This document shows, one piece after another, positions 1-12,355 of a stretch of 64,000 bases of DNA (its first letter is position 1; each line of letters starts with the position of its first letter). Below the pieces are notes generated by a model, which worked only from the letters and a program-made list of their open reading frames with translations, had not been told where the DNA came from and searched no databases. The stretch comes from Arthrobotrys musiformis (taxonomy: Eukaryota > Ascomycota > Orbiliomycetes > Orbiliales > Orbiliaceae): positions 3,390,768 through 3,454,767 of the forward strand of contig JAVHJL010000006.1 in NCBI GenBank assembly GCA_036971715.1. The letters run 5' to 3'. Made by a program: the position numbers and the translations under genes.

Positions 1-2386
1 GAAAAGAGGCAAGCAAAAGCCTTTGTGAAAAATTCTAGAGCTCAAGGGCTTGAAAAACTCATAGAGGCGGAAGGTAGAAAAATCCTCGAGGTTTGCGAGC
101 TCGATTTGCATGGGGTCCCGTTATAACGTTAGAGAGGTTGGATATATAATTATAACGCTAGGTTGTGTGACGTTGCTTTGCTTTCGGGTTCTGTATCCAA
201 CACATGTACACAGCCAGCCTCGCAATAGCTATAGGGATACAATAAAAAGGCCATTCGACGGGTTGATTGTGCAAGATAGTTACTTCCTCAAGTAGTCGTT
301 TGAAGATGACGTCCTTGAGAACAGCTAGGTGCCTCAATCCGGCGTCAACACAGCCCTCATAATGGCTTTTGAGGTGGGATCAGCAGTTATGAGGTCTGCT
401 TCTTCTTCTTCTGGAAATGTCGCACAATGCGCGCCGATCAGCCCGCACGTGGTGATCTACAGCAAGCTACGGAGGTGCGCAGTACCAGGCCAGGAAACCA
501 ACTCACAACCAGCTAAACTTCAGGTAACGCTGGATACAGCATGCAACGTGCAACGTGCAACATGCAACATCAACTCCAACTCGTAGAGTCAACATCTGCG
601 AGCCAATATGGCGAGGCTGGCGCAAGCCACACAACGCCACCAACATGCAACGAGCTTGCTCTCGAGGCCCCATGTTAGGTCTCCTATTATATTAGTCACC
701 GATTTAATCTGGGGTTTCCTTTATATATATTTACTGTTGCCTGTAATTATGCGTAAACTGTGCCCCTCGACACCTACCGTTCAATCAAGAGGGTGATGAA
801 AGCCTCTGGCTACGACCCCAGGACCAAAACCTTTCGAAATTAATTATCAGGTGCCAGGAATTTCTGAACAGGGGTCAAGTTATTCCGGCCGATATCTTAA
901 TTACCGTTCCGCCTCCCCAGCGATAGGAACCAGATTTTTCCCTATTTCTGTACACTTGTATCTGTATATATTTAGCACAATAGTTAATAACCTATCTCGG
1001 TCTGTGCCACAGATAACCCTGCTACTATACTCCTTGGTAATAGAAGTTGGGAAAAATCTGTTACATCTGTTGTAGAGCTCTGACCATTCGCTTACCTCGC
1101 ATGTATATACGGGGGAATGCAAATATACAAGGACTATACATGCAATAGCTCCCAAAATGGTATATATATACGTATACCGGGATATTTTTCTTGACCCACT
1201 CAGATTCATACTGGGTGGCTTTGTAGGTAGTGCCCCGTTTCGCTATGAAACGAAATTCTGGATTTCGTGGAGCACAAAGTTTCTATCATGAGGCCGCCAG
1301 CTTTGACCTCCAATTCTAAGAAACAATCAAAATAGACATCGGCGGCCCATGCGATCGCTACTTGTTGAGCTGGTGATAAGTGAGGGGGGTGGGCGTGTGT
1401 TACAAAGTATAGACTTCACGTCAGCTTGGATGTAGCGGCATTAAAAAGAATGATTTGAGCTTTTATTTTTCATCCCCCAAGGATCCAGTCCTCGATATGC
1501 TCTCAACCTTGTGGATGCATTTCCTTCCGTATCATGACCACGTATGTTACTCTACAACGCCGAAGGTCCTGGACAATATTCCGCTTATCGAAGCTGCACT
1601 AATCATGCTCACGTAGCACCAAATATGATCGGGAGAGCGAATGCATCGTCGAGAGGTCTGGGGTAAGTTTTGCACTGCTAATAAAGAATGGCACCGAACC
1701 GTCTTTTTTTTTCCATGGCTCGAGGTTGCATTTTGGGCGGGGGAAATTGTTACACGAGAATATTACAGCCGAGCAAAGTCTTCAAAGCGATTGGATATCT
1801 CAGCGGGCAATATTAATATGTGCGCGAATTTTTGTTCCATATTTTATATCCGAATGATGAAGGCAATGTCCTTTCGATCATCTTTTTTTTTTTTGACATG
1901 CATATGACCCTCAAGGATAGAGCATTTCCGTTTTCATCAACTATCAATCTCTGCACATGTCCTCCACGCAACTTGCTCGGGCGCTGCCCCGGGGTCTATC
2001 GGGGGAGAATTTAGATCAGGTGGTCTTTTAATTTTGTGAATGTAAAACACGCCCACGGAAATGCAGCCTTCCATTCGCTTAAGTGGAACCTTCAGCCTCG
2101 GCTTCTGAGTGGCACAAAGACTTGCGATTGAGAGGCATGTACTACGTATGTTAAGCACGTTGATGGCGCTCGCGCACCGGAAGGGGCGACATGAATACGT
2201 CAGGATGTATGTACCAGTCGAGAACGGAGAGTCTTGACTGGTAACCTCCTTGTCTCCTTCAACGTGGCGGGAGGCCATTAGTTACTCAATTAGACGATAA
2301 GGTACGATTGTCCACCTGTTTCTCGATCAGAGAGCTACATTCCTGCTCGTTATCCCGATATCCCACGCGGCAACTTTTACTCGTGG

Positions 2387-2411
2387 TTTTTTTTTTTTTT
2401 TTTTTTTTTTT
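2387..2411. repeat. Homopolymer T(25)
   Basis: Twenty-five uninterrupted T residues in non-coding sequence. It is a microsatellite and, in an assembly, a likely length-error site. Confidence 0.9.
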
Positions 2412-5400
2412 GTGCCTCCTCTCAAAAAAGCTATCAGGGATACAGGTCTCCCTTGGAATGTTCAGTACGCAGCGCGCAGATATGATATACCACACAAGAG
2501 TATGTACTTATACTGATGAAGCGTGAAGTCACAAACATACTGTTGGCAGATGTAGCTTCCAATAAGGCCCTTACATTTGGCTGAGGAATGCTGGGCCGAG
2601 TCATGGTAGGAAAGAAAAAAACGCCGGACAATCATGTTAAGCCTTTGTAGCGGAAGAGGCTATTACCCTGCAGTTTCCCTGTTAACTAGGTACTATACCG
2701 TGTAAAGACAATTTTTCTGTTAGGATAAGGATTGAGATCGATTGATTCTGCGAAATTATTTCCGTGTCGGAAAAAAGCAAGAAAGAAGAAGGAAAGAAAA
2801 TCAGATCCCTGTTCGGAGTGCTCCTTCTGAAGGACTGATCTCCCGTTCGCTTCGACTTCACCAAACTATTCATCAACTAGGGGAAAATCCCCTCAGGCCG
2901 AATGCGGTTTGTGGGGAGGAGATGTTCTGTCAAGATCAAGTTCAATTTAGTAACAGTAGGGAAACATTTGCGAACCCGCGCTTTCCTTTTCGTGAAGTCA
3001 ACTAGCGATTCGATTCGTTCCTTCTACCGGTGCAGTGCGACTTTAGTATAACATAAAAAAACTGTCTCAGACGAACGAACGCTGGATGTTGCGACGATAG
3101 TATGATAGCGCAGGTGAATTCATGAAGTAGGCGAAGGGAAAAAAAAAAAGACCGAGCGCGCGTTGCCGCTTCGAGGGCTGAGGCAAGGGCCCCGCGAATC
3201 AAGTGGTGCGACGAAGCGGAGGCTCCAACAGTCCCTCGTTCAGTTTCATGATCAGCCATCTTTATGCAAAGAACAAAAGAACCTCGTCGATTGAACGGCT
3301 CAGTCGCATCCGGTGGGCTCGCCTAATCTTTACTGAGGGTCGACCGGATGCTTCGGCAGCAAAGTTGATATGATTTTCTTAGGTAAATCCGACAGGTTGC
3401 ACCCATGCATATTCGACGTTCATTTGTTAGGTAATTGGGTCCGGACCGCCTACCGTCGGGCACCGCGCGAAATCCACATAGATGACAACAGAATCGAAGG
3501 ATTCAAGCTGTCGTAGACCCTCAGGCCATTGCTTTCCTCAAACCCTCCAGACTAGCCAGCTGGCTTTGTGCTACAGTACATTAATTGTACGTTGGCTAGC
3601 GAGAGCCAAACCGGCTTGGGAGCGGGGTGCCAGGGCTAATTGTGCCGTCCAGTGCAGTGCTGTATGTCAGGGAGCAACTGCAGTGCAGCCATCGTCCATG
3701 CACCTTACATACTAGATACAGATTTGCCCCGATGAAGCCATCAACTTGTTGAGCCCGCATGGCTAGTATATGGCCAGCGCTGCAAATCCCTTGAGGGGGG
3801 CAGGAAGGGATGGCTGTTGCTCCAACGGGTTTACATAGTACGTTGTCTCGTCCCAAACTTCCGTTTGAGACTTCAAATCCAGGAACGAACTCGATCGCAG
3901 ACCGACTAGACTCAGTTCCACCTGTCGCGCGAAGCTGGCGACGCCGAAAATAGCTAGTTGGTGCGAAAGATCTGGACCTTGAACTAGTGGCCGCCGCTTG
4001 TTTCTCTCAAGTGGAAGTGACATTATCAGACGAGCTCGGGTCTAGCTCTGGGTTTATCGGACCAGATCCAAAGTCGGTTAAGCCCCAAAGCCTGAGCATT
4101 CCAGGCCGACAATATCGACAACCCAAAATTAAATCTTCTGCAAGCAGACATCCGAGCGAGGAATGTGCACGTTTAAAATTGCTCCACATGATTTTTGTTT
4201 TATTTTTTTAATCTATTTTTTTGTTTTTATTTTTATTTTTCCGGCTCGAGAAGAGGCGACACCGGTTTCAAAACCTGAAATCATCAGCCGCAGCGATAAA
4301 TTATCAGGTTGTCGAATTCGAAAAACATGGAACCCGGAATATCTCGTCGGTTTTAGATGGTCTCCTCGGATATTGATTATCACGGACGCAGATATGCTGG
4401 TTTTGGCAAAGGCCGAGGGCCTTTTCGATCCGGACGCATGGTCGCTAATAGACTGCAGCTGTCGCTGATAGACTTTGGACATTAGCGTCGGGCTTTAGTC
4501 TTTGGCACTCCTCTGACAGCATGCGGGCTCAATTTCTAGCCATCCACCAATTTGCATAGACTAATGCGCAGATACCGGTAAGGCTCCTTTGGATACCAGA
4601 CCGGTCGACCCACCTTCCCGAACAAATCTGCGTCACAGGCCAAAATGAATGACGGCAGGCGCTGAAACAACGATTTTGCTAATAGTGCGCTTTAACTTTC
4701 GGCCCCATGTTGAGACGAGCGCTCATACCTTGCAAAATCTTGGTGATGCCAAAGTTGGAATCTGAAGCCGCATCCTGAACACCCGAAAATGAGAGAGTTA
4801 TCGATGTGTATGTATCGCCATGTAATTTATATTACCAATTGTTATTAATGGTAACGCTGGGGTGGTTGAAACGCGACCGGTCGTATACTACTAGATCTGC
4901 AGGTTGGCTATCGTGGCGAAGGCAGACTTCTTCTCGAGGACTCCTCGCACATAATTAACTTCGGCAGAAACCCCGGGTCCTATTCGGTATACATAATAGA
5001 TGCAAGTTTGAGTCTAGTCTGCCACCTAAGCAAGCATTCAATTGATCAAGTCTGGAGAAGCTATGCGAATAGCGAATGTTTCTTTTTCTTCCCTGACAAG
5101 GTGGGTGACCTTACGAGCAAAGTCCCTGCGCCTGCATGAACGCTACTGGTCCCATCCGGAGATACATGAATCCATCGTATGTTTGCATACGCTTTGCACA
5201 TCTGGCTACCAAAGGCGCAGAGGGGTTTGGCTTTCATGTTCCAACAAATTTGCAACGACGGCTTCCCTCGCCCAAAGCCGAATTCATCGGCCGGAAAATT
5301 TATAACCAAATAGGTCTAATTCTGCGAACGCCGCAGAGCCCTAGATAATAATTCGTCGTTACCCCTGAGGAGCCGAATTTACTAACTAAAGAAAGCTAGA

Positions 5401-5914
5401 CTAGACGTCAATTGACAAGGATAAAATGCCTTGCGCAAAATTACAGGCTCCTGCAGAGCATCCAACTGACCTAGCTTCGATACACATGTTCTTGCCGCCC
5501 TAAATGTTCAAAAAACCACACAACCAACCCACAGACCTGGGCTCACAACCTGGCACAGTCAGGTCATAATAATCGAAAAAGAAATTCCACTTATCAGGGC
5601 GATAATGCTACTTAGCTCCCGTTCCCAGTGTCGGTACCCATGCTCTCCGCTGGAGGACCATTCCGACCATACCCAGGGGGAGCATCCTGTTCCTCCCTTC
5701 AGCCAGCAGCTATGATGGAGGCTGCGCTATGCAAAAAAATTAATTACAGAATCACACGAATCTTGACTGGGATATATTTTTTTCTCCTTTGTCGGCGCTC
5801 GGCAACCGTGCACTATCAAGATATCGCGGCCCAGGCCTATAGGCCTATATGATCAGAAGGGAGGGGGGGGGTATATCTGCCTCCAGATAGCCAGATCGAC
5901 TTCATGGATAAGTC

Positions 5915-5922
5915 TATATAAA
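5915..5922 (+). promoter_or_regulatory. TATA box of the WSC gene
   Basis: TATATAAA lies about 150 bases before the ATG at 6071, a usual distance for a highly expressed fungal gene with a 5' leader. No other long + strand gene starts nearby. Confidence 0.55.
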
Positions 5923-6070
5923 CCTCAGCGATCCCCCCCAAAGGCGTCATTTTTTATCCAGCAGGGTTCGATCTCTCCTTCATACAGCCTTTACTGTCTA
6001 TCGCTTACAATCCAGCAATTAACTATCTTGTATTCCTACGTTCGTTTATTCCAGAATCTACGCATCGAAG

Positions 6071-7885
6071 ATGTTGTCCTCCACTATAGCGCTGGCATTG
6101 GCCACGCTTGTCCCCTACGTTCTTGCTTCGGATGGGATGGGCTACGATCTCGTTAGCAAAAATCCTTTGAGCAAGAGATCTTATAAGCCGCACTATCCAG
6201 TCTGCCCTTATGCATTCAAGCCATTCCTGCCCGTTGGATGTTTCAACGATCCGAACGGCAGCACCCTTCGATTCAACCCAAGTATCAATGGGCCTGGAAT
6301 GACCTACGAGAAGTGCTGGTCCGCATGCAAGAACAATGGTTTCCGCTATGCTGGACTTGAGTACTATGGACGGTGCTTCTGCGGTTCTACCATTGCTGGT
6401 ACTCCATATGTTGACACCGGCGATGCCAAGGCAGGCTGTTCTTATGCTTGTAACGGTAACCCAGATCAAATCTGTGGTGGAAGCAAGGCTATCAGTGTCT
6501 TCATTGATCCTACTTTCCCACCAAAGACCACCGACGAACTCGCAATTGCTGGTACTCAGTACACCGCCATTGGATGCTTCAATGAGGTCGATGGCAGGCT
6601 CCTTACTGATGACCAGACGGATGTCAATGGCAACTCCATGACTGTCGAACTTTGTCTCAACCAGTGCGGCAAGCAGGGTTACGCCTACGCGGGTGTGGAA
6701 TATGGGCAAGAATGCTGGTGTGCCGGAAAGCTTGCCCCAGGTGTTTCTCCTGTCGATGATGCTCAATGCAATATGCCTTGCAAAGGCAACTCTGCTCAGA
6801 AATGCGGTGGCCGTAGCCTTATCTACGTCTACTTTAACCGCGACCTCGAGAGCACCGAGCCATGTGGAGAAGGTCCGAATACCTCCACCACTACTACCAC
6901 CACAACTACTACCACTACCACCACCACCACAACTACCACCACAACTACCACCACCCCAATAACCACTCCAGCGACGACTCCAGTGACGACTCCAGTGACG
7001 ACTCCAGTGACGACTCCAGTGACGACTCCAGCGACGACTCCAGCGACAACCCCAAGCACTACCAAAGCTACCACTACATCCACCTGCAGAACCCGATGCG
7101 GTGGCTACTGCGCCCCGCCTCTCCCAACCTTCACGGATAAACCGTCTTGCAAGTCCCTTGCCATTAAATGTTGGGCCCAGGTTAATGAATGCAATGACCA
7201 GGCTGGTTCCGCCTATGTTTCCGGTTGTATTGAAATCGCCGCTGGTTGCGCCGTCTACCACAAGTACTGCGATGACAGATGTAACGGCTTCAAGTGCAAC
7301 AAGGATGATTGCGACGGCTGGAACGGTTGGTACACACCAGTCAAGCCAACTACCACCTACAAGCCAACCACTACTCCCAAACCACCAGTCCCAACCCCGA
7401 CCCCAACCAACAACGTTTGCAATATCCCGATCCTATATAGAAACCCAATTGGCGGCATCAAAGCCCCAGTTGTCGGTTGTAACGATGACAGAGTTGACTA
7501 TAACGTCGGCAACTGCTGGAAGATTTTCTCCTCTTATAGAACGAGGGAGTGCGTCAGCTTCCCACGTCTATCCATCACCAGCGCCTGTATCGAGGCTTGC
7601 AACATTCAATACGAGAACTGCCGTGTCCAATACGCTGGGTCTACTAACAAGCCAAAGTTATACAGAGGAAGGAAGGTACACAAGAGGACCATCGGCGAGG
7701 AAGTCCCCGAGAAGAGGACACTTGCGCTCTTGGGATGGATCTGGAGCTGGATCACTGGCAGCAGCTACACCACTTATAACAAAGCTTGCAACGATTGTAA
7801 GGCACAGCGCGACGCCTGTGTCCTCGCCAATACCTTCAATTTCAATGCTTACCTCTACTGTAAGAAGTATGGAACCTTTTATTAA
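6071..7885 (+). CDS. Secreted double WSC-domain protein with Thr-rich linker
   Basis: A single exon of 604 aa. Residues 1-20 are a signal peptide ending in an Ala-Ser context, followed by a possible Kex2 site (LSKR, 33-36). Two WSC carbohydrate-binding modules are visible at about 54-145 and 165-255. Each has the GCF start, a YAGLEY/YAGVEY core with CFCG or CWCAG, and a final C-GG. Residues 272-338 form an almost pure Thr/Pro linker, expected to be O-mannosylated. After that comes a Cys-rich C-terminal half with no family I recognise, including a Pro/Thr spacer and two dibasic sites (VHKR, PEKR). WSC modules bind wall glucans; in fungi they occur in wall-stress sensors and secreted wall proteins. 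There is no transmembrane segment, so it is probably secreted rather than a sensor. Intronless. Confidence 0.9.
   Translation: MLSSTIALALATLVPYVLASDGMGYDLVSKNPLSKRSYKPHYPVCPYAFKPFLPVGCFNDPNGSTLRFNPSINGPGMTYEKCWSACKNNGFRYAGLEYYGRCFCGSTIAGTPYVDTGDAKAGCSYACNGNPDQICGGSKAISVFIDPTFPPKTTDELAIAGTQYTAIGCFNEVDGRLLTDDQTDVNGNSMTVELCLNQCGKQGYAYAGVEYGQECWCAGKLAPGVSPVDDAQCNMPCKGNSAQKCGGRSLIYVYFNRDLESTEPCGEGPNTSTTTTTTTTTTTTTTTTTTTTTTTPITTPATTPVTTPVTTPVTTPVTTPATTPATTPSTTKATTTSTCRTRCGGYCAPPLPTFTDKPSCKSLAIKCWAQVNECNDQAGSAYVSGCIEIAAGCAVYHKYCDDRCNGFKCNKDDCDGWNGWYTPVKPTTTYKPTTTPKPPVPTPTPTNNVCNIPILYRNPIGGIKAPVVGCNDDRVDYNVGNCWKIFSSYRTRECVSFPRLSITSACIEACNIQYENCRVQYAGSTNKPKLYRGRKVHKRTIGEEVPEKRTLALLGWIWSWITGSSYTTYNKACNDCKAQRDACVLANTFNFNAYLYCKKYGTFY
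6968..7051 (+). repeat. 12-base minisatellite coding the TTPV/TTPA linker
   Basis: Seven near-identical tandem copies of a 12-base unit (consensus CCAGTGACGACT) directly follow an ACC/ACT trinucleotide run at about 6883-6957. The repeat lies in frame and encodes a Pro-Val/Ala-Thr-Thr repeat in the WSC protein linker. The unit is a multiple of three, so copy-number change would alter linker length without breaking the frame. Confidence 0.85.
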
Positions 7886-8317
7886 GCCTTTGGCTGACAA
7901 AAAGCACTTCTTTTTCTTTTTCACCCTAATTTGTTTGGGAACGGCGGGATCTTCTTTTCACAATTGGGACTTTTTGGATATTTCTATCACTCATTTGGCA
8001 CGTTTTATAACACCAGAGCCACGCTTGTTTTTATTTTCGTTCTAGCTTTTCTTTTTATCGGGACGGGGGACTGGAGTCTAAAGTTTTGCTTTCAAATCAA
8101 AAATCAAAATTTTAAAAAGGAACATATACACCACATTTGCCGGGCGGCATATGGGTCAATGTTTTTATCATGTACGATAGCTAGTCTTTAGCTATAACTT
8201 TAATTTGTTAAATTAATGTATTAAAAACTCGTGATACCATACAAATTCAAATGAAACCAACGTATACATGGTTGAAAATTTGTCTGAACTTGGTAGTAAA
8301 CTATATTCAATCCCTCT
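7886..8317. other. Intergenic region between convergent WSC and F-box genes
   Basis: The shared 3' side of two convergent genes. It is AT-rich, with T runs just after the WSC stop. I see no gene in it. Confidence 0.6.
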
Positions 8318-8998
8318 CTAAGGCTCTCCACCTCGATAAAAAGCCTCTAGCCCTTGCCGATATGCCATCGGTTTGCTTCGTATTACCGGCCCAACTTCCA
8401 TCCAATATCGGTTCGGAGACACCCTCCGTGGGAGCTCGCACCAATGCCTGCGTGCCATATCCAACACAACCCTCCCTATCGTGTCCTTTTCGGAAATCTG
8501 ATCCAAATGCAAGATTGTCACACCAATCTGCTGATGTCGCAGGCCCTTGGGACTCGGTAGAATATAGGGGTTTGGCTTCCTACGCTGCCGTCGAACCCGT
8601 GTCGGGTGAAATTTTACAGGAACACAAGGATAAACCGCATCCCTGTCTTCTGCGGATCTGAGGAATTTGGTGCTCAAGATTGGGTCGTTGGTTATGTCTA
8701 GTTTGAACCCTGCGTCGTATTGGAGATATATTTTGTGGACCACAGCGTTTTGGACCAGGCACATCAAGTCCGCGTTGGTACCGTAAAGGAGCTGGTGCGT
8801 GCCGTCTATGCCGTAGCCGTAAGGTGGGGTGTACTGCCGGGAGCTGAGGAAGCGGGAAGTGAATATTTCTTGCCATAGTTGGCAGACTTTACTTGCGAGG
8901 AAGAGGGTATCGAAAGGGAGGAACGATAAAATGTGCTCGTGGAGCTCTACAGGTAAAGCTACGAAGGAGGTACTTCTATTTCCAGGACCGTATGGCAT
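8318..8998 (-). CDS. F-box domain protein
   Basis: An intronless frame of 226 aa. Residues about 11-50 match the F-box pattern: FVALPVELHEHILSFLP, then a LxxxxxVCxxWxEI segment. F-box proteins bind Skp1 through this segment and bring substrates to SCF ubiquitin ligases. The remaining 170 residues carry no WD40 or leucine-rich repeats that I can see; they are basic in the middle and resemble the uncharacterised tails of the many lineage-specific fungal F-box proteins. The start was chosen as the ATG 13 codons before the F-box motif. The gene is convergent with the WSC gene. No substrate can be predicted. Confidence 0.75.
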   Translation of the reverse strand: MPYGPGNRSTSFVALPVELHEHILSFLPFDTLFLASKVCQLWQEIFTSRFLSSRQYTPPYGYGIDGTHQLLYGTNADLMCLVQNAVVHKIYLQYDAGFKLDITNDPILSTKFLRSAEDRDAVYPCVPVKFHPTRVRRQRRKPNPYILPSPKGLRHQQIGVTILHLDQISEKDTIGRVVLDMARRHWCELPRRVSPNRYWMEVGPVIRSKPMAYRQGLEAFYRGGEP

Positions 8999-9756
8999 CT
9001 TGAGATTCCCAAGACCGTCTAGCTAGACTGTCTAAGCTTGGTTCGCGGGGAGCGAGGCTGAACTTAGAGATCATATTAAGGCTGAAGATTATTATATATA
9101 TACTGTGTATGTCTTGGCGGGCCATCATTCATTTTGAGAACTTCTTATCGCAACTTAACAAACCTGCGGTAGAAATCTTAAAGGCTAGGTGTATTTATAT
9201 TCAATTGGAGGGCCGAGGAGTGCGCATATGTGTACGGTCAGGTCGAAAACTCTCAAGCATTAAGGCCATCTTACATGTCCCAAATGTTGTCAGTTTAAAG
9301 CCCTACACGACATTCAGTCCTGGATATCCGGATGTGAATGACTCCCAACCCCTGCCTCTAAAAACGGCAGCGGGAGATCTCGCCTCGACGATTGGGACCT
9401 AAGGAACATTCACAGCTCGAAAAAGAAGGGAGATTTCACCCGCGTAAGATTCCAAACCTAGTTATACCCAGGCTCATGGCCACAAAATAACAGAGCTAAA
9501 GGGCTTTAAAAGGCCCCGTCCTACAAGATGCCGCAAAATTGCCAAAAAAAAAAACTGTGGGGTCCTTGATTAAATGAGTGCGAATTTAAAGCCCCACAAG
9601 GACATACGAACGACTGAACAGCAAACAAAGTCACGAAGAGCATCGAAGGGAGACGAATCGACCCGATAAATCGCGTTACTCCACCCCTAGCGAATAGGGT
9701 CTGGTTGGTCTCGTAAACCAGACACAGCACGGGTTCCCAGGTCTGGTCTAATGGGG
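8999..9756. other. Gap between F-box gene start and DUF1399 gene end
   Basis: About 760 bases with no convincing frame. It should contain the F-box promoter (upstream on the minus strand) and the 3' end of the DUF1399 gene. I see no repeat or RNA gene. Confidence 0.5.
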
Positions 9757-12094
9757 CTAGCCCCCGCATCCTCCGCACCCACCACCGCATCCGCCGCCGC
9801 CGCCATCTATCATTCAGCAAGGTAATATGTTAGCCTAGCTACTCCTTTTCAATATCTAGAATAGCAACATTTGAGTGTTAACTTACCGCCGCCACCGCCG
9901 CCACCGCCATCTCCTCCACTTCCACACCCACCGCCTGCGTGGCCACCACAAGCACCATTAGACCCACCGCAAGCTGCTTTATCCCCACCACAGCTACCAC
10001 ATCCACCCCCTCCGCAACCTCCATTTGCGACCTGGGTTCCACAGGCACCCCCAATGCAGTTTCCATACGCGCCAGCAGCTGTGGAAATGCAGCCCGGGTT
10101 ACAACCATACACACCACTCCCAATGCAAGGGTCCATCCCAAACGGAGGAATATACGGTACTCCATAAGGATAGTAAGCATATGGGTAGTAAGGTCCGTAG
10201 TAGTACTGCCAGTAATCAGGTCTCGCTGGCGGCTTCTTCCCTTTCTTCTTCCTCTCTTCACATAGTTTCTTATACGCCTTGTCCAAATTCTCTTTCAACA
10301 GCCTCCTTTGTATCTCCATTGCTCTATCCTCGACTCTGACAACACCATGAGTGGAGAGATGGTTGCGAGGCTCGTCGGTTCCACATTCGAATTCTATCGG
10401 CTTCTTTTTGAACAAGCGGCTGACTGAGCCGACTGTCTGCTGGCGGACAACTTGGCAGTACCAACATCCGCACTCCGAATACGGTTCCCTATAGATCTTC
10501 TGGTATTCCTTTGTGGTGTACTCGAATGCGGTGGAAAGTTTCGATTCATCGATTTTATCGTCATGATCAACGAATCTTGCCGTAGCACCGACGGTATAGG
10601 TGTAGTAGTTGTGAGGCATCGTTTGATGCGTGTGCCATGCTAAGTCAATATCCAGAGTTGGAACTAATACCTTCTTCGATCGAGCCCTCATTAAGGAGAT
10701 GAAACGATTATACCGAGTGCAAGCTCGAGATACAGTATTCCCGAGAGCCGGGGAGTGGTACCAGTTAAGATCATTTGCCATTTTAGATACAAAAGTACCT
10801 TGTCGCAGAACAGCACCGATAAGATTTAGGCTTTGGGGCCAAGGATTGTCCCAATAAGCCGACATCATGCGGCGGATAGATAGCTTGTGGACGTTGAGTA
10901 ATTTCCCTTGAGTTATTCGCTCTGTAGTTGAAGCCTTCGATACGGTAGTGCTACTTTTAAGGGCAGTCTCAAGGATAGTTCTGATAGAAGAAACGCCGCT
11001 ATTTTGGGGCACCGTTCGAACGTTGAATATGACCTCCTTTAGAAGTCTATTTGGCATCGTAAAGTTGTCCCATGCCTTTTCATGCTCTGTTGTGGACTTC
11101 GGGAGTCCATGAAGATCTAAAAGGGTCCCGGGCATCGGATAATTTGAATTATAGAGGGCATCCGCTTCTCTGATGAACTTATCCTTGGACAAAGTATCCA
11201 TAGTGTGGACTTTACCACAGCTCAGAGTTGGGCAAATGAGCTTGAAATTCTTATCGGCAAATCCGGTATCATCTGGCGCGTTCCAAGGAGCCTCGAACGG
11301 GTTACCACATGCTGCGCACTGTCCTTTATAGTTAGGAGTATCTAGATTGTTAAATGGAAGCCTCGTTTTTGCTTCCCATTTGTAGACTGCAGAGTCAGAA
11401 AGTTCATAGTTGAAGGTATAGGGGTCTATGCAATCGTTCTGATGGGAGTTAGTGATTGCGAGGATACGTATACGGTATATTACAGGGGAACGTACGATTG
11501 CTGCCCACGGCAATCCAGTGTACCAGAAATCCATTCTCCCATAGCGGAGACAATCCTGGAAAAAGCTTCGCGGGTTGAGAGTATACGCGTGCCAGACCAT
11601 GAGGACATCTAATGGTGGTAGATTTGTAGAATCGAATGGCATGTATCTCCCACTAAGGGTCGCACACTCCATGTCATTATTAAAGTCATATCCGATCTGC
11701 AGACGGTGCCAGCTCCCGCCGGACTTTTGGGCTGGTATGGTATTCCACCAAGCAGTAAAGCGATAAACGGCCCTCGCAACGAAGATGCTCCATCTTTTAT
11801 CCTTAAGGCGAAGATCGTCAGTGATAGGTTCGCCGACCGCAGGCACTGTGGCAAAGAAGATTCCGTCAGTGCCCTCGATCTGATCCCGCATAGCGCCGAA
11901 AGCATGAAGGAGCTTTAGGTGGGCTACACAGTGGTCCATAGTCGGGAAAACATTTGGTTGAAGGGGGCGGATTATAGGAGCGACGAAAGCCGGTGGTGGG
12001 ACCGGTAGCTCGACTTCCGGCGCCGTCTCCGAATATGCTGGGACGCTAATTTATGTTGCTATCAGTTCTCGATCAATCCTTTCGTCAATAGTAC

Positions 12095-12127
<33 letters not shown>

Positions 12128-12355
12128 TGGGTAGGTGGATGCTAGAAGGAGAACTTACTCTCCCTCCATCTCTGATGGCTGGGTATCATTTGTGCTTTGG
12201 GAGTTACTGCTATCGATCGAAGGATGCCGTTCGGACCCAGCCGCGCTGGACTCCGAGTCTGCTGTTGTTTCGTCTTTGTCCTTTTTCTTGTCCTTTTCCT
12301 TTTTCTTCTTCTTCGACTTGTCATCATCCAATGTTCTGAAGACCAAATTCTCCAT
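9757..12355 (-). CDS. Glycine-rich-domain protein (DUF1399 family), three exons
   Basis: Exons 12355-12159, 12045-9887 and 9806-9757 join in phase to 801 aa, with GTAAGT donors at both introns. The N-terminus is low-complexity and Lys/Asp/Ser-rich (residues about 13-65). The middle carries DUF1399 hallmarks: a DVLMVWHAYTLNPRSF segment near residue 212, a CAACGNPF cysteine pair, and LDIDLAWHTHQ further on. The C-terminus from about 710 is a Gly/Cys-rich tail that continues across the last intron to a TAG stop. The family includes plant GRDP proteins linked to stress and development; its biochemical role in fungi is unknown to me. No signal peptide is present, so it is probably intracellular. 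Reading through the second intron instead would give a short Lys-Leu-Thr tail; the spliced version keeps the Gly/Cys pattern and is preferred. Confidence 0.85.
12095..12123. repeat. Homopolymer A(29), in the first intron of the DUF1399 gene
   Basis: Twenty-nine A residues, read as poly-T on the coding (minus) strand, inside the intron 12158-12046. Confidence 0.9.

Larger units (their letters stand above)
1..6070. other. Gene-poor left region, no supported gene
   Basis: About 6 kb in which no open frame on either strand is long enough, or protein-like enough, to call. All frames are under about 115 codons and none shows a domain motif, a signal peptide with a following conserved part, or joinable exons. 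Visible landmarks are a pure T run at 2387-2411, shorter T/A runs near 1884 and 4197-4240, and many TATA-like dinucleotide stretches (for example 967, 1161). The last 150 bases hold the promoter of the WSC gene. Unannotated ncRNA or rapidly evolving genes cannot be excluded. Confidence 0.6.

Noticed and set aside
6829..7083. Val-rich hydrophobic minus-strand frame that could look like a membrane segment
   Set aside because: The antisense reading of the Thr-rich linker; purely repeat-driven.
6023..7261. 412-codon minus-strand frame opposite the WSC gene
   Set aside because: Its repeats mirror the Thr-codon repeats of the WSC linker; the + strand frame has a signal peptide and two clear WSC domains.
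7101..8045. 314-codon + strand frame overlapping the WSC gene's 3' half
   Set aside because: A shifted frame of the same exon: low-complexity Ser/Pro/Thr with no motif.
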